DNA of 64,000 nucleotides, from positions 26,279,011-26,343,010 of the forward strand of contig NC_091490.1 of assembly GCF_947461875.1 (NCBI RefSeq). Reading direction: 5' to 3'. The translations under genes were made by a program, and so were the position numbers. Shown here piece after piece: positions 9,706-19,930 of this stretch. Within the stretch, counting starts at the first letter, position 1. The number at the start of each line of letters is the position of its first letter. The notes beneath the pieces are model-generated. The model searched no databases and had not been told where the DNA came from. It saw nothing but the letters and a program-made list of their open reading frames with translations. Source of the stretch: Haliaeetus albicilla (Eukaryota > Chordata > Aves > Accipitriformes > Accipitridae).

Positions 9706-12020
9706 AATGAAGGAAAAAGGTGAGATGCTTCTAATGTTGTTGGAAACACCAGAACAAAAATTATTTCTCAAGTAATCTGCTCTCACAATTGGAGACAGAT
9801 CTTTGCGGAGAGATGCTGCAACTTCTACTTTTGCCCTGAAGTGGAAAGAAACTTTCTTAAATTCTAGTTCACCATTTCTAAACAGATACCTATATTGCAC
9901 TTTAAAATGTCACTGAGTTTAAAAAAAAAAAAAATCAAGAAACTATCTTTAAATCAGCAATATGTTTATATTTTCAGGAAATCATGTGTATTTTACTCAT
10001 TGGCTTTCTTTTTTTTGTATTTGTCTTCTCTAAATGTGTATTTGGCTTGGATCAAACCAAAGGTAGGAGAAGTTTATACTGCCTTGATACTGAATATATG
10101 AAAGTGACTTTTTGTTTTGTCATGCTGCCTATACTGAACCAATTCACAGGCAACATTTTGCACGCCTAGACATAAGCACTTATTGTTATTTTTGAAGACT
10201 TAATGTTAAGTTCATAAGAAATGGGATCTTGGATACAGACAAGGATGGAGTAACACATTAAAATGTAACCCATCACCTTTATCTTCAGGCTAACCTTTTT
10301 TTTTGTTTTTAAAGAATAAGAGCCTGGGAAACTGCTGTTCCACGGTATCAGAATACCTCAAATGGATTTACACAATATTTTTGTAATACAATCAGTGATT
10401 TTCATAACTTGCTTCACTGGACCTGCTTTTCGTTGCACTTGGAAATGTTAGCACCATTAACCATGACAAGCTTTGGGTTACAGCTGCACATTTTATAGGA
10501 TCTATGATATACAGGAACAGAAAAAACTTGGTTACTAGATCCATTCCATAGAAGTGCAAGTTGCCATTTAAAAGCTGGGTGTAAGATCCAGTATTAAGCT
10601 GTTAGTGATTGTAATACAGCCAACAGTGGAGCTCATCATAGCTGCCTTGGGGAGAGAAATCTTTCTCATTTTGGAGTCTCCATTCTTTCCCTACTTGGAG
10701 GGCTACGGTCCACTATGTGCTTTTAGCCAATAGAGAATTGCATTATTATGTAAAGGTTTTACAGGTTTGTTATGTGAGATAAATCCTCATTCCCTCAGTC
10801 TTCTGTGCACACTGGCTGTGTGTGTGAAGTTCAGATAGTAAAACACTGAGGCATTTTGTCCAAGTGACCAAATGGGACTGCTGATCTCGGGTGCCCATCA
10901 GGTTGATGTTAATGAAGCAAGCAAAGCATACACACAGAACTTGTTAGTGCTTGAGAAACAGCTCCTCCTCAAAAACCAAAGCAGCACTTCCTCAATGCAG
11001 AAAGTAGGTATTTCCATGTACAAGTACTTCCAAAGTTACTTACTTTTTTGAGGGGTGGTGAAGCATGCCACATTTCAGTTGCCTTCAGGCCTGAACACTG
11101 AAATAGACTAACAATTATTGCCGAACTCATTTTGTCACGCTTTTTCTGCTTTCTGCGATGTGTGGTGGCTTAATCTTTGTAAATTCAAGATTACCTTTGT
11201 ACTTATTTTGACTTTCTAAAAGCAACTGCTCTTAGACCACTTCTTGAAATTGGATTACTGAAGGAAGGAAGAACTTTGTTCCTGTAAGGTCGTTAAGGGT
11301 CTCTTTTTTACTTTTTCTTTTAAACAAACAAATAAGCAAGCAAACTTGAATAACTGCCTGAACCTCCCTTGTTCCACATACTGTTTGGGCCGTGTTTTTC
11401 AAACAGCAATCAGATGTAAACCTGTGTTCAGTGCTTCCATGGCCGATGCTTATTCTCCATAAACTGATATATAACAACTCCATAAAATTCATATTCTAAA
11501 ATGTTGTTTTATCAGATTTCAGAAAATGGCAGCTTTAGCTGTGTCTTTTGGCCTTCCCTTTAGGGAAACCTTGGACTTCCCACTTTTTAAAAAAACCAAA
11601 AAGTTATTCTATCCAAATCACCCATATGTACAATGCCTTTCTGATCTGAATGCTTCTTGGTTTTGCCAACATTCTTTTATCTTTGTGGGATTTGTGAGAT
11701 CAGTTCCCAATCATTTTGTTTGACTGTGACCAATGAGCAAATGTATTGTGTGTGTGATGCGGAGATGACTTTAGCAGTGTCTATCTTCTAGACTTGGTCC
11801 ATTTTGTTTATAGTGTGTAAGTGCCATTATGAGTATTGAAAATTACGGTAATGATGTTTTCAAATGTTGAAAAGATGGGGTCTTGCAAATTTAATTTTTC
11901 ATGATGTGCCTTTATGATGACTGTGTTCAGTTGTGTATTCTTTGTCTCTTAAAGGTATGTTTACCTTTTTAGCTCTATAAAACTACCAGTTTCTAATAAA
12001 TGTTTGTTTCCTTATCTGGC
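9706..12020 (+). other. SLC25A24: SLC25A24 3' untranslated region
   Basis: About 2.3 kb of AT-rich, stop-rich sequence runs from the TGA to the best polyadenylation site. It contains a 14-A run at 9921-9934 and many AT-rich stretches. The 3' end is inferred from an AATAAA hexamer at 11995-12000 followed within about 25-50 bases by a GT- and T-rich region. Earlier polyadenylation is possible. The small open frames inside (for example 9895-10169 and 11526-11723) have no family resemblance. Confidence 0.75.
11995..12000 (+). terminator. Polyadenylation signal AATAAA of SLC25A24
   Basis: A canonical AATAAA hexamer lies 2.3 kb past the stop codon. It is followed by a GT-rich and T-rich downstream element at about 12021-12050 (gagtgtgctgatgtttgg and a T run), the normal arrangement for cleavage near 12,015-12,020. 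Another AATAAA at 12131-12136 lacks such a clear downstream element and could be a secondary site. Confidence 0.7.
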
Positions 12021-13549
12021 TGGAGTGTGCTGATGTTTGGGTTTTTTTTATCATGGCCTGATAGATGACACTTCTTTATTGTACTATATGCATAATACTC
12101 AATATCAAAAATGAAGGTAATTTTCCTAAAAATAAATTTGACACTAGCCTATCCTTTGCTATTATGTTGATATTTGAAAACCTAGTTTGAGATTAGTCTA
12201 CTGTCATCCTGTTTAAAACTCTAGCTGTCTCATTGCTTAATGGAAGGTCACATAATGTTTAGTATTTTTGCTTGTTCATTGAACAGTATTACACCATTAT
12301 TTGCTTTTGTGTATGCTGGGTGGCAGAACTCTTAACAATCAGGACAAACATACTTGCTTGTATTCTTAATATTTGTCTTGCTTTGATGTTAATCTTACTT
12401 GTTAGTCAAAGGATCAACATAAAATCTTTTCAGGGTAATTGACTTCCTTTACTCTGCCTGTGTAGTATGGCTATCCTACTAAAAGCATACTCAGTAGCCA
12501 GCTTTGACAATTACTTATGAGTTTTTCACACCAATCCTTCAAATGTTAAAGGTAATTGTAAACAAATTAGGGAGGCTTTTCTTGTCCCTGATTCCTGCAA
12601 ATACAGTTCTTGTAACATAAGATTTAGAAGTTTCCTTTTAAATAACGGAAGAGGTAGATGCTTGGTGTGTGATTCCTGACTAAATGAACAATATGACATT
12701 CAATTCTACTTGAGGCAGGGATGCTTTTAACTGGAAATTCTCTGCAATTGGAAAGGCTGGGCTGTGATCTCTCTCACGGTGATCTAGTGGTAACGTGTGC
12801 TCTCGAAGATGTCCAAGTTAGATGGTCTCCCTCACCCCCTCCAAAAAGAAAATCTAAACTGCTACAAAATGTAGCACAGGTATTTAAAATACTGCTTTCA
12901 AGTTAGCCTTTTGGAAAACTGAATTTGCAGTCTTTTTATCAAAGTCTGGTCCTGATTTTTGATATATAGGGGTTATTATACAGGCAGCACGTATGATGTT
13001 TGGCTTTTGAAACAGCTCAGATCTGCAATGCAGGTAGTACCATTATTTCTAACTGCTTGCAACTACGTGCAGGTTGTGTTAAAATAACACTGAGGTAGCA
13101 AAAACACATGGACAGGCAGTCTGTTTAGGGCAGCATACTTCTCTCCCTTATAAAAATATTTTTACTATAATTTTAAAGTTTGTTGTGTGTTGGCCAAGGG
13201 AAATAGAATGCTAAGCAAGTATCTCAACCATTTCTTCAAGCTTGTTCCTTTAGTTTTTAGTGTATTCCACCAATGTATTTTCATTATCTGTTGAAATAGT
13301 GTGTTTCCATAATGCATTCTGAGTTCTTAAATTAGTGGTGATGGATATGTAGGTTGCTGACTACTTGTGTCCCTTGTCTTAAAAAGTTTAGTCTGAAACT
13401 TATTGAATTCTACAGTCCAGAAGAATCTTTCACGCTTCCTCTGTATCTTATCTTTTGCTAGGTGTTTACTATTTTTCAAAATGTTTGCAAAGATGGTCCC
13501 CCTAGATCATGCAAAAAATATTGCCATACAACTTGCTACTGCCTCTTTA
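12021..13549. other. Intergenic, nothing recognised
   Basis: AT-rich non-coding DNA just past the SLC25A24 polyadenylation site. I see no gene, RNA gene or recognisable repeat. Confidence 0.7.
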
Positions 13550-13665
13550 CTTAAAGAAACTGAGGCACGAAGAGGATGTAAATCATGCAGTGTCATTGGT
13601 AAGTTAATAAGAGGTTCAGGAATTGTGCATCCACGTCCAAACCGATCCCTAACAACTCTTAGCTT
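13550..13665 (-). repeat. MIR-type SINE remnant (antisense)
   Basis: The + strand carries 'gaaactgaggcacgaagagg' at 13556-13575, followed by diverged forms of the rest of the antisense MIR consensus (gtgacttgcc..., ggtcacacagc..., agctgggaattgaaccc...) and a 'ccctaacaactctt' tail. This order matches an ancient amniote MIR/CORE-SINE inserted in minus orientation. Divergence is high, so the borders are approximate. Confidence 0.65.
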
Positions 13666-14733
13666 TTCTGGGGTGTTCCTTGAGTAAACAATTCTTCCTA
13701 TGCATAGGCCTATATGTAGGAGGGCCAGAAGGGAAAGGAAAAGCTTTATTTGTTTTCCTTTCAAGGTACACATGGGGTGTGACTGCTGTTCAGTACCATT
13801 AACGCTAGAAAACACTGCAGAAATGGCTTGGAATTTAAAACAGGGCTGCCAATGTGTGTCTTCCCCTCTTGACTGTGGTGGGCTTCCTGGCAGGATATGC
13901 CTGCTGCAGCAGTGGCGTTCCTCACAATGGCACCAGCCCAGGCCCAAGGTGTCTTGCACGCTTGCTAGTGGAAATGCCACGGTGAACACTGTGTACCGAA
14001 ACCCACTTGGAAGCTTTCCTTTCTGCAAAAGAACACTGGGTGCTGCTGCACTACCCAGGTGAGGCTGGGTGTTGACCTCCCTGATGCCCAAATTAGCTTT
14101 CTGAGGCCCAGGTTGAGATGACTTCTATTCTTCACTGTCTCATTTCAAACCTATGAGCTAGCTGCACTCGTTGGTATGCAGCAGAATGTATTGGTATCTT
14201 TCATTCCCTTCTAATATTTGAAGGTTAGAGAAGGTATAGCAGGAAGTGCGTTGCAGTATGTTGCTACACGTAAACTACTAAAATATGAAGAATGTTTTAA
14301 CCTGCAGGCTATTTGCCATGTAAGGAAGTGTGGTTTTGAAATGCTTCCCTTTCTGATCTCCAGGTGGTCTCGGGGATGGCTTTTAAGGCTTACATTAGAA
14401 CAAGATACTGATCTAAACTGTATATTGTGGAGAACATAATTGGTGAGAACTGGATATTCAACACAAAGTGATTTTGGAATATTGTCAGTCTTGCTGTGTG
14501 AATTATGTCTAGCTTCTAAGCCCTCCTGGTGTCTGAAAATGTGTAGAAAAATTACTTCTTTTTTGTCAATATTTGTGCAATTCAGGGTAAAAATTATTTG
14601 TGTTCTGACAACTAACTAAATGTTTGGGTATTGTGCACCTAAGCTCTTAGACTTTGAGTCTGTTTTGCTAAAGGGTTAACAAAGGAGTGTAGTATGTACT
14701 ACATAGGTGTATATAAAAAAAAAAATTAGTGTG

Positions 14734-14755
14734 TATGCAAATACATATTTGCATA
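14734..14755. promoter_or_regulatory. Palindromic double octamer (POU/Oct-type) motif
   Basis: Two perfect octamers in inverted orientation, ATGCAAAT at 14735-14742 and ATTTGCAT at 14747-14754, form a 10-bp perfect inverted repeat with a 2-base centre. ATGCAAAT is the consensus site for POU-domain (Oct) factors. Occupancy cannot be judged from sequence, and the flanks are AT-rich, so it may be chance. Confidence 0.4.
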
Positions 14756-15185
14756 TATCTATATACATATAAAACCTCTTCTCTGCACCAGGTGTGTGCA
14801 TCTGCTTTGTGTAGTAGCTGGAGCAGTTTCCAGAATGGCCTTTTAATTGAACACTCTTGAAACAATAAAGCTGCTGTCCCTGCAGACCTTTCCTCTGTGA
14901 GCTGAAAGTATGAGGTCAAGGAGAAGTAGCCAATAGGTTCTCTTGAATAACTTGTCAGTAGTACTCAGACTAAAATCCAGAATGCTCTTGTCCCCTCTAG
15001 GCTCATGTAAAGCAGAATATCTAGTATCCATCCTGTTGAAGTAGGTGTGGGCAAAAGACACCAAGTTGAAAGATGGGAGTATGGTGGATGAACTTCTGAA
15101 TGGGTACTCCCGCGATCTTAAACTAAGCCTTTTGCTAACATATTTGACCTGTAGTTTAGCTCTTGCTAAAGCACTGATATGGAAG

Positions 15186-15216
15186 CTCTCTCTCTCTCTC
15201 TCCCCGCCCCCCCCCC
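15186..15216. repeat. (CT)n microsatellite followed by C-rich run
   Basis: About eight CT units are followed by a C-rich stretch broken by one G and then a T-rich run. A simple polypyrimidine repeat in intergenic DNA. Confidence 0.9.
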
Positions 15217-17621
15217 ATGTTTTTTTAATTGTTATTAGCTGGTGTCGTGCATGAACCAGTGTCTCCCTGGTGAGTCTTAACAGCCCCTCTGTCTTGGCTG
15301 TGTTTGGAAGAAATGTGCAGTTTCAGATTGAATTCGAGCAGTGCCATCTACCGTTATGTTGTAATACTGATTTGTAGGGGGGAATGGCTTTTCTAGGCTG
15401 AACGTTTGAGTTCATTCCTTGGAGTTATTTTTACAGTAAAGGAAAAACAGTTTATAACAGTGCAGAATAAACGCATCTGAGCCATATTTTTAGTGGTGAT
15501 TGTGGCAGCATGACCTAACAACCTGTGGGAGCAATGCACTCGGGTGTGAATTACAAAAAGCAAGAATCGTCATCTTCCCTTTAGGGAAGGTATTGAAAGA
15601 ATCTAGACTGTGTATCAATTTACATGGCTATTTTTACTTCTAATGAAAACCATGTGAAATAGAAGATAGAGTCCCTATAATGTTATTTTCTTTTTGCTTT
15701 AATAAAATGATTTTTGTGTGTCAACATCCTTTAGTTTCTCAGTAAGATAAGCTGGCATGGAGGATAAAGGTTCTTTAACCATACTTACTGGCATTTTACT
15801 AAAAAATGGTTGGTATGAAACTTACCTGATTCTTTTTGAGGAGTAAAAATGATACTCTGTATTTCAGTATTTCCTAATTATGCTGCTATCGAGGTCTGCA
15901 CTGAGAGCACCATGTTTGCATTTCACAACATTAAAACACCATCTAACTGAGCGCAGGTAGAATGTTTCTCATGGTTGCTCACTAAATGTTACAGATTTCC
16001 CCACTACATCATGGTGCAGCCACTGATTTGTATTGTGGACACAGTTGCTCTGCACTTCCAAGCTAAGCCAGGCTGGACATAGTCCAGCACTGCCCCATTC
16101 ATTTCCACCTTTGGACTCCTTAACAAATGCCCTTCTGTTTACCCTACAACCTGTGTGTTTGACACACCTCCAGGATCCTTATCCTCCACTCCCAACCCAA
16201 TCTAATATTCTAAATCTATTTTATTGTAGGAATTAGTTTTGTGCTTTTCCTGCTGTGGAACCAAATGCAGCTTCATCAGTATATTGGAGGATGCTGGACA
16301 AATCAGTGATCATCACGAGCTTTACCTCGCCCTGGAACACGCTGTGTCCTGGAGGCCAGTTTCCAGATCAGAGTGAGCCTTGTCAGGTGCCTTGAGAGAT
16401 CTGGAAGTTCAGTAGATAGTTCACGGATGTTCATGGTACTCTGTGGAAGAAGTGTTTTGCACGTACCATCAATGGCAGCTGGCCAGTTTGCACAGCCCAG
16501 CTTTCTCTGAACACCTCAGATTTTGTATACATTTGTGCTTAGCACCCTGACTTCCATGTTCAATCCTTGGATTACTGCTTTGTTCTTTTCAGTATTTTAC
16601 TTCAGTTATTTTGGGAAAGTAGAGATATGCTTGAGCAGGGTTTAAATAAGATTTTGCTATGCGAACTATTGAATTGCTGTTACTGCTAGCAAAGGGTCTC
16701 TGATGGCATGTTCCTGCAGCCTTCCCTGTGCATCAGTACTGTGTGTGATGCAGGCTGGTAATGGGGCCGTTTTACTTTCCATACTTAAAAAAATTCCTCA
16801 ACTTCAGCTGGCTTGCCGTGTAGATACAACAGCCTCTGCCTCTTCCAGCTGTTCCATTCATTGCATTGATACTTCTTTTACTGCAGATTTTTGTATGTAT
16901 GCATGGCTCTAGCTGGGCACCTGCTAGGTTAACATAGCATATAGCTTCATGGATTTTAAAGTCAGCACTCTTTGCTCGTCTTTTATGACCTTCTCTGATA
17001 ATTGCAGGCCAAATAGCTTCATCAGCTTACTGTGGTGTGTGTCTGTCTCTGTCATGCTTCTTCCAGTGTAAAAATGCTAAGCAAACCTTTCAAATAGTCT
17101 GGGCCTGGCAATAATTGACTAAAGGAGGAGAAGCTCAGAGGCCAGGTTACTGTAGGGGTGGTTTAACAGGACTTGGTTTGCAAACAGGATTTCTTAGTAA
17201 TCTTGGTGGTACAGATTACTGTCTCAATCCTAGCAGTATCTCTGAAGCCATCCTTCCGAAAATAGATGCATACAAAAAGCGTCACTTTTGTTCCATAAAC
17301 ACTAAAGCTAGCAATTCACATTTTGGGTGGCTCTCAGATGTAAAGCTTTCTACTGTCAGCTCAAAGGTTGCCTGCAGTATATAGGGAAGAGTTGCATTTT
17401 AGAATTCCTTTCCCAAGTTTGTAGCTGCTTATTTCTCACTAGCTGGTCAGATTTTGCAAAGGTTTCACTAGGGAAGAAAGAATGAGCTATAATTGCAAAT
17501 TTTGACAGTGATGAGGAAGGATATAAAATTCTGACTCATCCATGGTCAGAGTTAGCTACTTCTGTTATGAACAAGATGATGTTACTCTTTATGGGTTAGG
17601 AAGAGGTTGTGCTATGTGGGT

Positions 17622-17700
17622 GGAAAACTCCTGGGTTCCCCAAAATGCCTTGACTTGCTCACCCAAAGCTCTCTGCCTATGGAATGGCAGCAATAATGGA
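17622..17700 (+). repeat. Possible MIR-type SINE remnant (sense)
   Basis: Short blocks in the right order resemble the sense strand of the amniote MIR family: 'actcctgggttcc', 'tgacttgctcaccc', 'ctctctgcctatgg' and 'caataatgga'. The middle appears deleted. The match is weak. Confidence 0.35.
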
Positions 17701-18193
17701 CTCTCCAATTGTAACCCATCCTCATTAAAGTGTCAGTACTAATGAATGAGTGACAGTGCATACACCTGATCTGACACATAAATGTTTAATTTTGCTTTTA
17801 CCAGTCAGCCAGAGTTTGGCAGAAGATGGGTTTCTGTGCAGCAGAGAAAAAGATGCTAGTGCAGTGTTGCATTTCTCCACAGGGAATTGGAGCTGGAGTA
17901 GGGGCACTTCTGAATCAGTCACGACACTGCCATCCCCTTGAAGTTATTTTGGCTTAGACGTCAAATGTTGCTCACTAGTCCCTTAAGGAGTATCTGGTTT
18001 TACTTTGCTTATCCAGTCTTCTATGCTTTCTCTATCCTAGAGAAAAAAGAGATAAAGGAGAAGATTTATTTAGTATTCTCGCTTGTTCCTGCAGACTTGT
18101 ACTTAATGTCGGTACCTTGCTGGGAGACATTTGCTGGGCTGTAATCTAATGGCACTCATCATTTCCCCAGTATGACATTTTGATAGGAAACAG

Positions 18194-18300
18194 TGTGATC
18201 CTGTAGATAGGAGAGACTGGCAGATGGAAATTTTCATCTCAGTTCTGCTACTGATCTTATGTATGTCCTTTCTTGGCATCTCAGGTCCTTGTACTTTCTT
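18194..18300 (+). repeat. MIR-type SINE remnant (sense)
   Basis: The segment contains 'tctcagttctgctactgatc' and then 'cctttcttggcatctcagg' at the spacing expected for the sense MIR consensus (cagctctgccactgact... ttgggcaagtcacttaacc... cctcagtttcc). It is heavily diverged. Confidence 0.5.
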
Positions 18301-18879
18301 GTCTGGTAGGTGTTAAGCTTTCTGGGACTACCATCATGCTGTGACAGTGCAGTGTGTAGCCTGGGTTGTGCTATGATACAAATAATACTCTGATTAAAAA
18401 TTAAGACCGCTGCCTACAACAGCCCTTATTAAAGTAGTGCAAGCTTTATCTGCAGGGATTTTCTGTTAGTTCAGTGCTTAAAGTAGTACTACAATGTGAA
18501 AAGAAACCTGTTGGAAGCAGGAAAGCAAGCATGCTCTACAAAAAGTTGATTGCCAAAGTTGCCTGCTGGGATAAATTCACATTAATCTTAAAGATAGTCT
18601 TTCATCTCTGAAAAGAAATTTGGCTTCCTGCTTGATTATTCTTTTTAGCCATTTCTCCTAGTTTATTTTCAATTGGCAGCAGTGTTTCTCACCCTTCTAT
18701 AGCAATCTGTAACACTGCGAGTTAAGAGTATGTACATCTCTGTCTCACTCTCGGAGAATGCTGGGAACCCGCTGAGCTGCAGTAGTAAATTTTGCTTTTG
18801 GAGGAAGAGAGCAGCACGAAACTACAGAGCCTAATTATTTAAAATCTTTTGGTTACCTGAACTTCTGTCTTCTCTCACT
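18301..18879. other. Intergenic, nothing recognised
   Basis: AT-rich DNA leading into the GC-rich island. No feature recognised. Confidence 0.7.
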
Positions 18880-19183
18880 ACAAGTACTCTCCGCCCTTGG
18901 AGAAGACGTGTGGATCGAGAGGTCCCGTTGCGCTCTGTGAATTACAAATAATAACCGTGTTCCGTTTTTACAGGGGGCTTTCCATGCAGGAGCCTCCCAG
19001 CGCCGAGGCGGGGCTGCAGCGCCGTCAGCAGCTGCTCCTTGGCCCTTCTGGCTTGGTTGTTTCTGGCTTGGGGTGTTTTTTTTGCTTTTTGGGTTTTCGG
19101 GGGTTTTTTTTGCTTGGCTTCTGCTCTCCCCCGGGCTGCCCGGGTAGGGCAGGCGCGCACGGGGCCGGCAGCTCCCGCGCGGC

Positions 19184-19197
19184 CCAGCAGAGGGCGC
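19184..19197 (+). promoter_or_regulatory. CTCF-core consensus match
   Basis: The 14 bases CCAGCAGAGGGCGC match every position of the degenerate CTCF core CCASYAGRKGGCRS. The site ends 13 bases before the minisatellite begins. CTCF binds such sites at insulators and domain boundaries. The match is directly seen; binding is inference. Confidence 0.6.
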
Positions 19198-19210
19198 CCC
19201 CGCCCCTTCC

Positions 19211-19640
19211 CGCGGGCGGGAACGGGCGGGAGCTCTCGCTGCGGAGAGGCTCCTGCGTCCTGCGGGCGGGAACGGGCGGGAGCTCTCGCTGCGGAGAGGC
19301 TCCTGCGTCCTGCGGGCGGGAGCTCTCGCTGTGGAGAGGCTCCTGCGTCCTGCGGGCGGGAACGGGCGGGAGCTCTCGCTGTGGAGAGGCTCCTGCGTCC
19401 TGCGGGCGGGAACGGGCGGGAGCTCTCGCTGCGGAGAGGCTCCTGCGTCCTGCGGGCGGGAACGGGCGGGAGCTCTCGCTGTGGAGAGGCTCCTGCGTCC
19501 TGCGGGCGGGAGCTCTCGCTGTGGAGAGGCTCCTGCGTCCTGCGGGCGGGAACGGGCGGGAGCTCTCGCTGTGGAGAGGCTCCTGCGTCCTGCGGGCGGG
19601 AACGGGCGGGAGCTCTCGCTGTGGAGAGGCTCCTGCGTCC
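19211..19640. repeat. GC-rich minisatellite, nine 50/40-bp units
   Basis: Nine head-to-tail units: seven of 50 bp and two of 40 bp (19311-19350 and 19501-19540) that lack the 10-base block aacgggcggg. A C/T variant (gcggagagg or gtggagagg) marks each unit, in the order C, C, T, T, C, T, T, T, T. Otherwise the units are almost identical, which implies recent or ongoing expansion. The two short units are 190 bp apart, hinting at a higher-order duplication. The first unit begins cgcggg instead of tgcggg, and a degenerate partial unit follows 19640. Confidence 0.97.
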
Positions 19641-19930
19641 TGCGGGCGGCTCTGCGGGAGCTGTCGGGCTCTGGGAGGAGCGTGCGGTTGGCGCCAGGTT
19701 CCCGCTGACAGAGGGGAGCGAGGAAATCGACAAGGGCCTCAGGGAGAGGATTAACACAAATCTGCAGGAGGCTGGTAATTGTAACTGGTTTGGAGACGGG
19801 CTTTGAGTGGCTAAGCGCCCGGCCGTGCCCCAGCCGATGCCGCAGTCTGTAGTCGTGAGGCTCTGAGTGCGCAGGGGGGGAGCGGACAAGAGGGGGAGGT
19901 GAGTGAGGGGAAGACGGGATCGAAGTGAGC

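Larger units (their letters stand above)
1..12020 (+). other. SLC25A24: SLC25A24 gene, 3' part (exons, introns, 3'UTR)
   Basis: This is the 3' part of the gene for the EF-hand calcium-regulated mitochondrial ATP-Mg/Pi carrier (SCaMC-1). The protein exchanges ATP-Mg or ADP for phosphate across the inner mitochondrial membrane, which adjusts the matrix adenine-nucleotide pool when cytosolic calcium rises. Eight coding exons are visible (418-505, 1016-1127, 3771-3929, 4272-4424, 5594-5701, 7385-7552, 8703-8853, 9527-9705). All are bounded by AG/GT sites and join in one frame for 371 complete codons plus a split glycine codon. The human protein is 477 residues, so about 105 N-terminal residues (EF-hands 1-2 and most of 3) lie to the left. 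Human SLC25A24 has ten coding exons, so these are probably exons 3-10. Close paralogues SLC25A23 and SLC25A25 are the alternatives; tandem VAV3 downstream favours SLC25A24. Confidence 0.95.
13666..18193. other. Intergenic, mostly unannotated
   Basis: Non-coding DNA. The only features supported are a palindromic octamer site near 14734, a CT/C-rich microsatellite near 15186 and a weak MIR-like segment near 17622. The open frames on both strands at 13507-14091 overlap a SINE and show no protein family. Confidence 0.65.
18880..19930. promoter_or_regulatory. Isolated intergenic CpG-rich island with minisatellite
   Basis: About 1 kb of GC-rich, CpG-dense sequence in otherwise AT-rich DNA, 7 kb past SLC25A24 and 43 kb before VAV3. 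It holds a CTCF-core match (19184-19197), a 430-bp minisatellite (19211-19640) and a consensus 5' splice site (GAG|gtgagt, GT at 19899-19900). Long open frames cross it on both strands, but they arise from low stop density and the repeat and have no family resemblance. It could be a promoter of a non-coding RNA, an alternative upstream VAV3 exon, an insulator, or GC-rich repeat DNA with no role. Confidence 0.45.

Noticed and set aside
13507..14091. A 194-codon minus-strand open frame
   Set aside because: It overlaps an antisense MIR-type SINE at 13550-13665, shows no recognisable domain, and the opposite strand is also open over much of the same stretch (13700-14062).
15341..15354. A second CTCF-like motif (gtgccatctaccgt, reverse orientation)
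   Set aside because: By my count it misses two of the 14 core positions, so it is too weak to list as a site.
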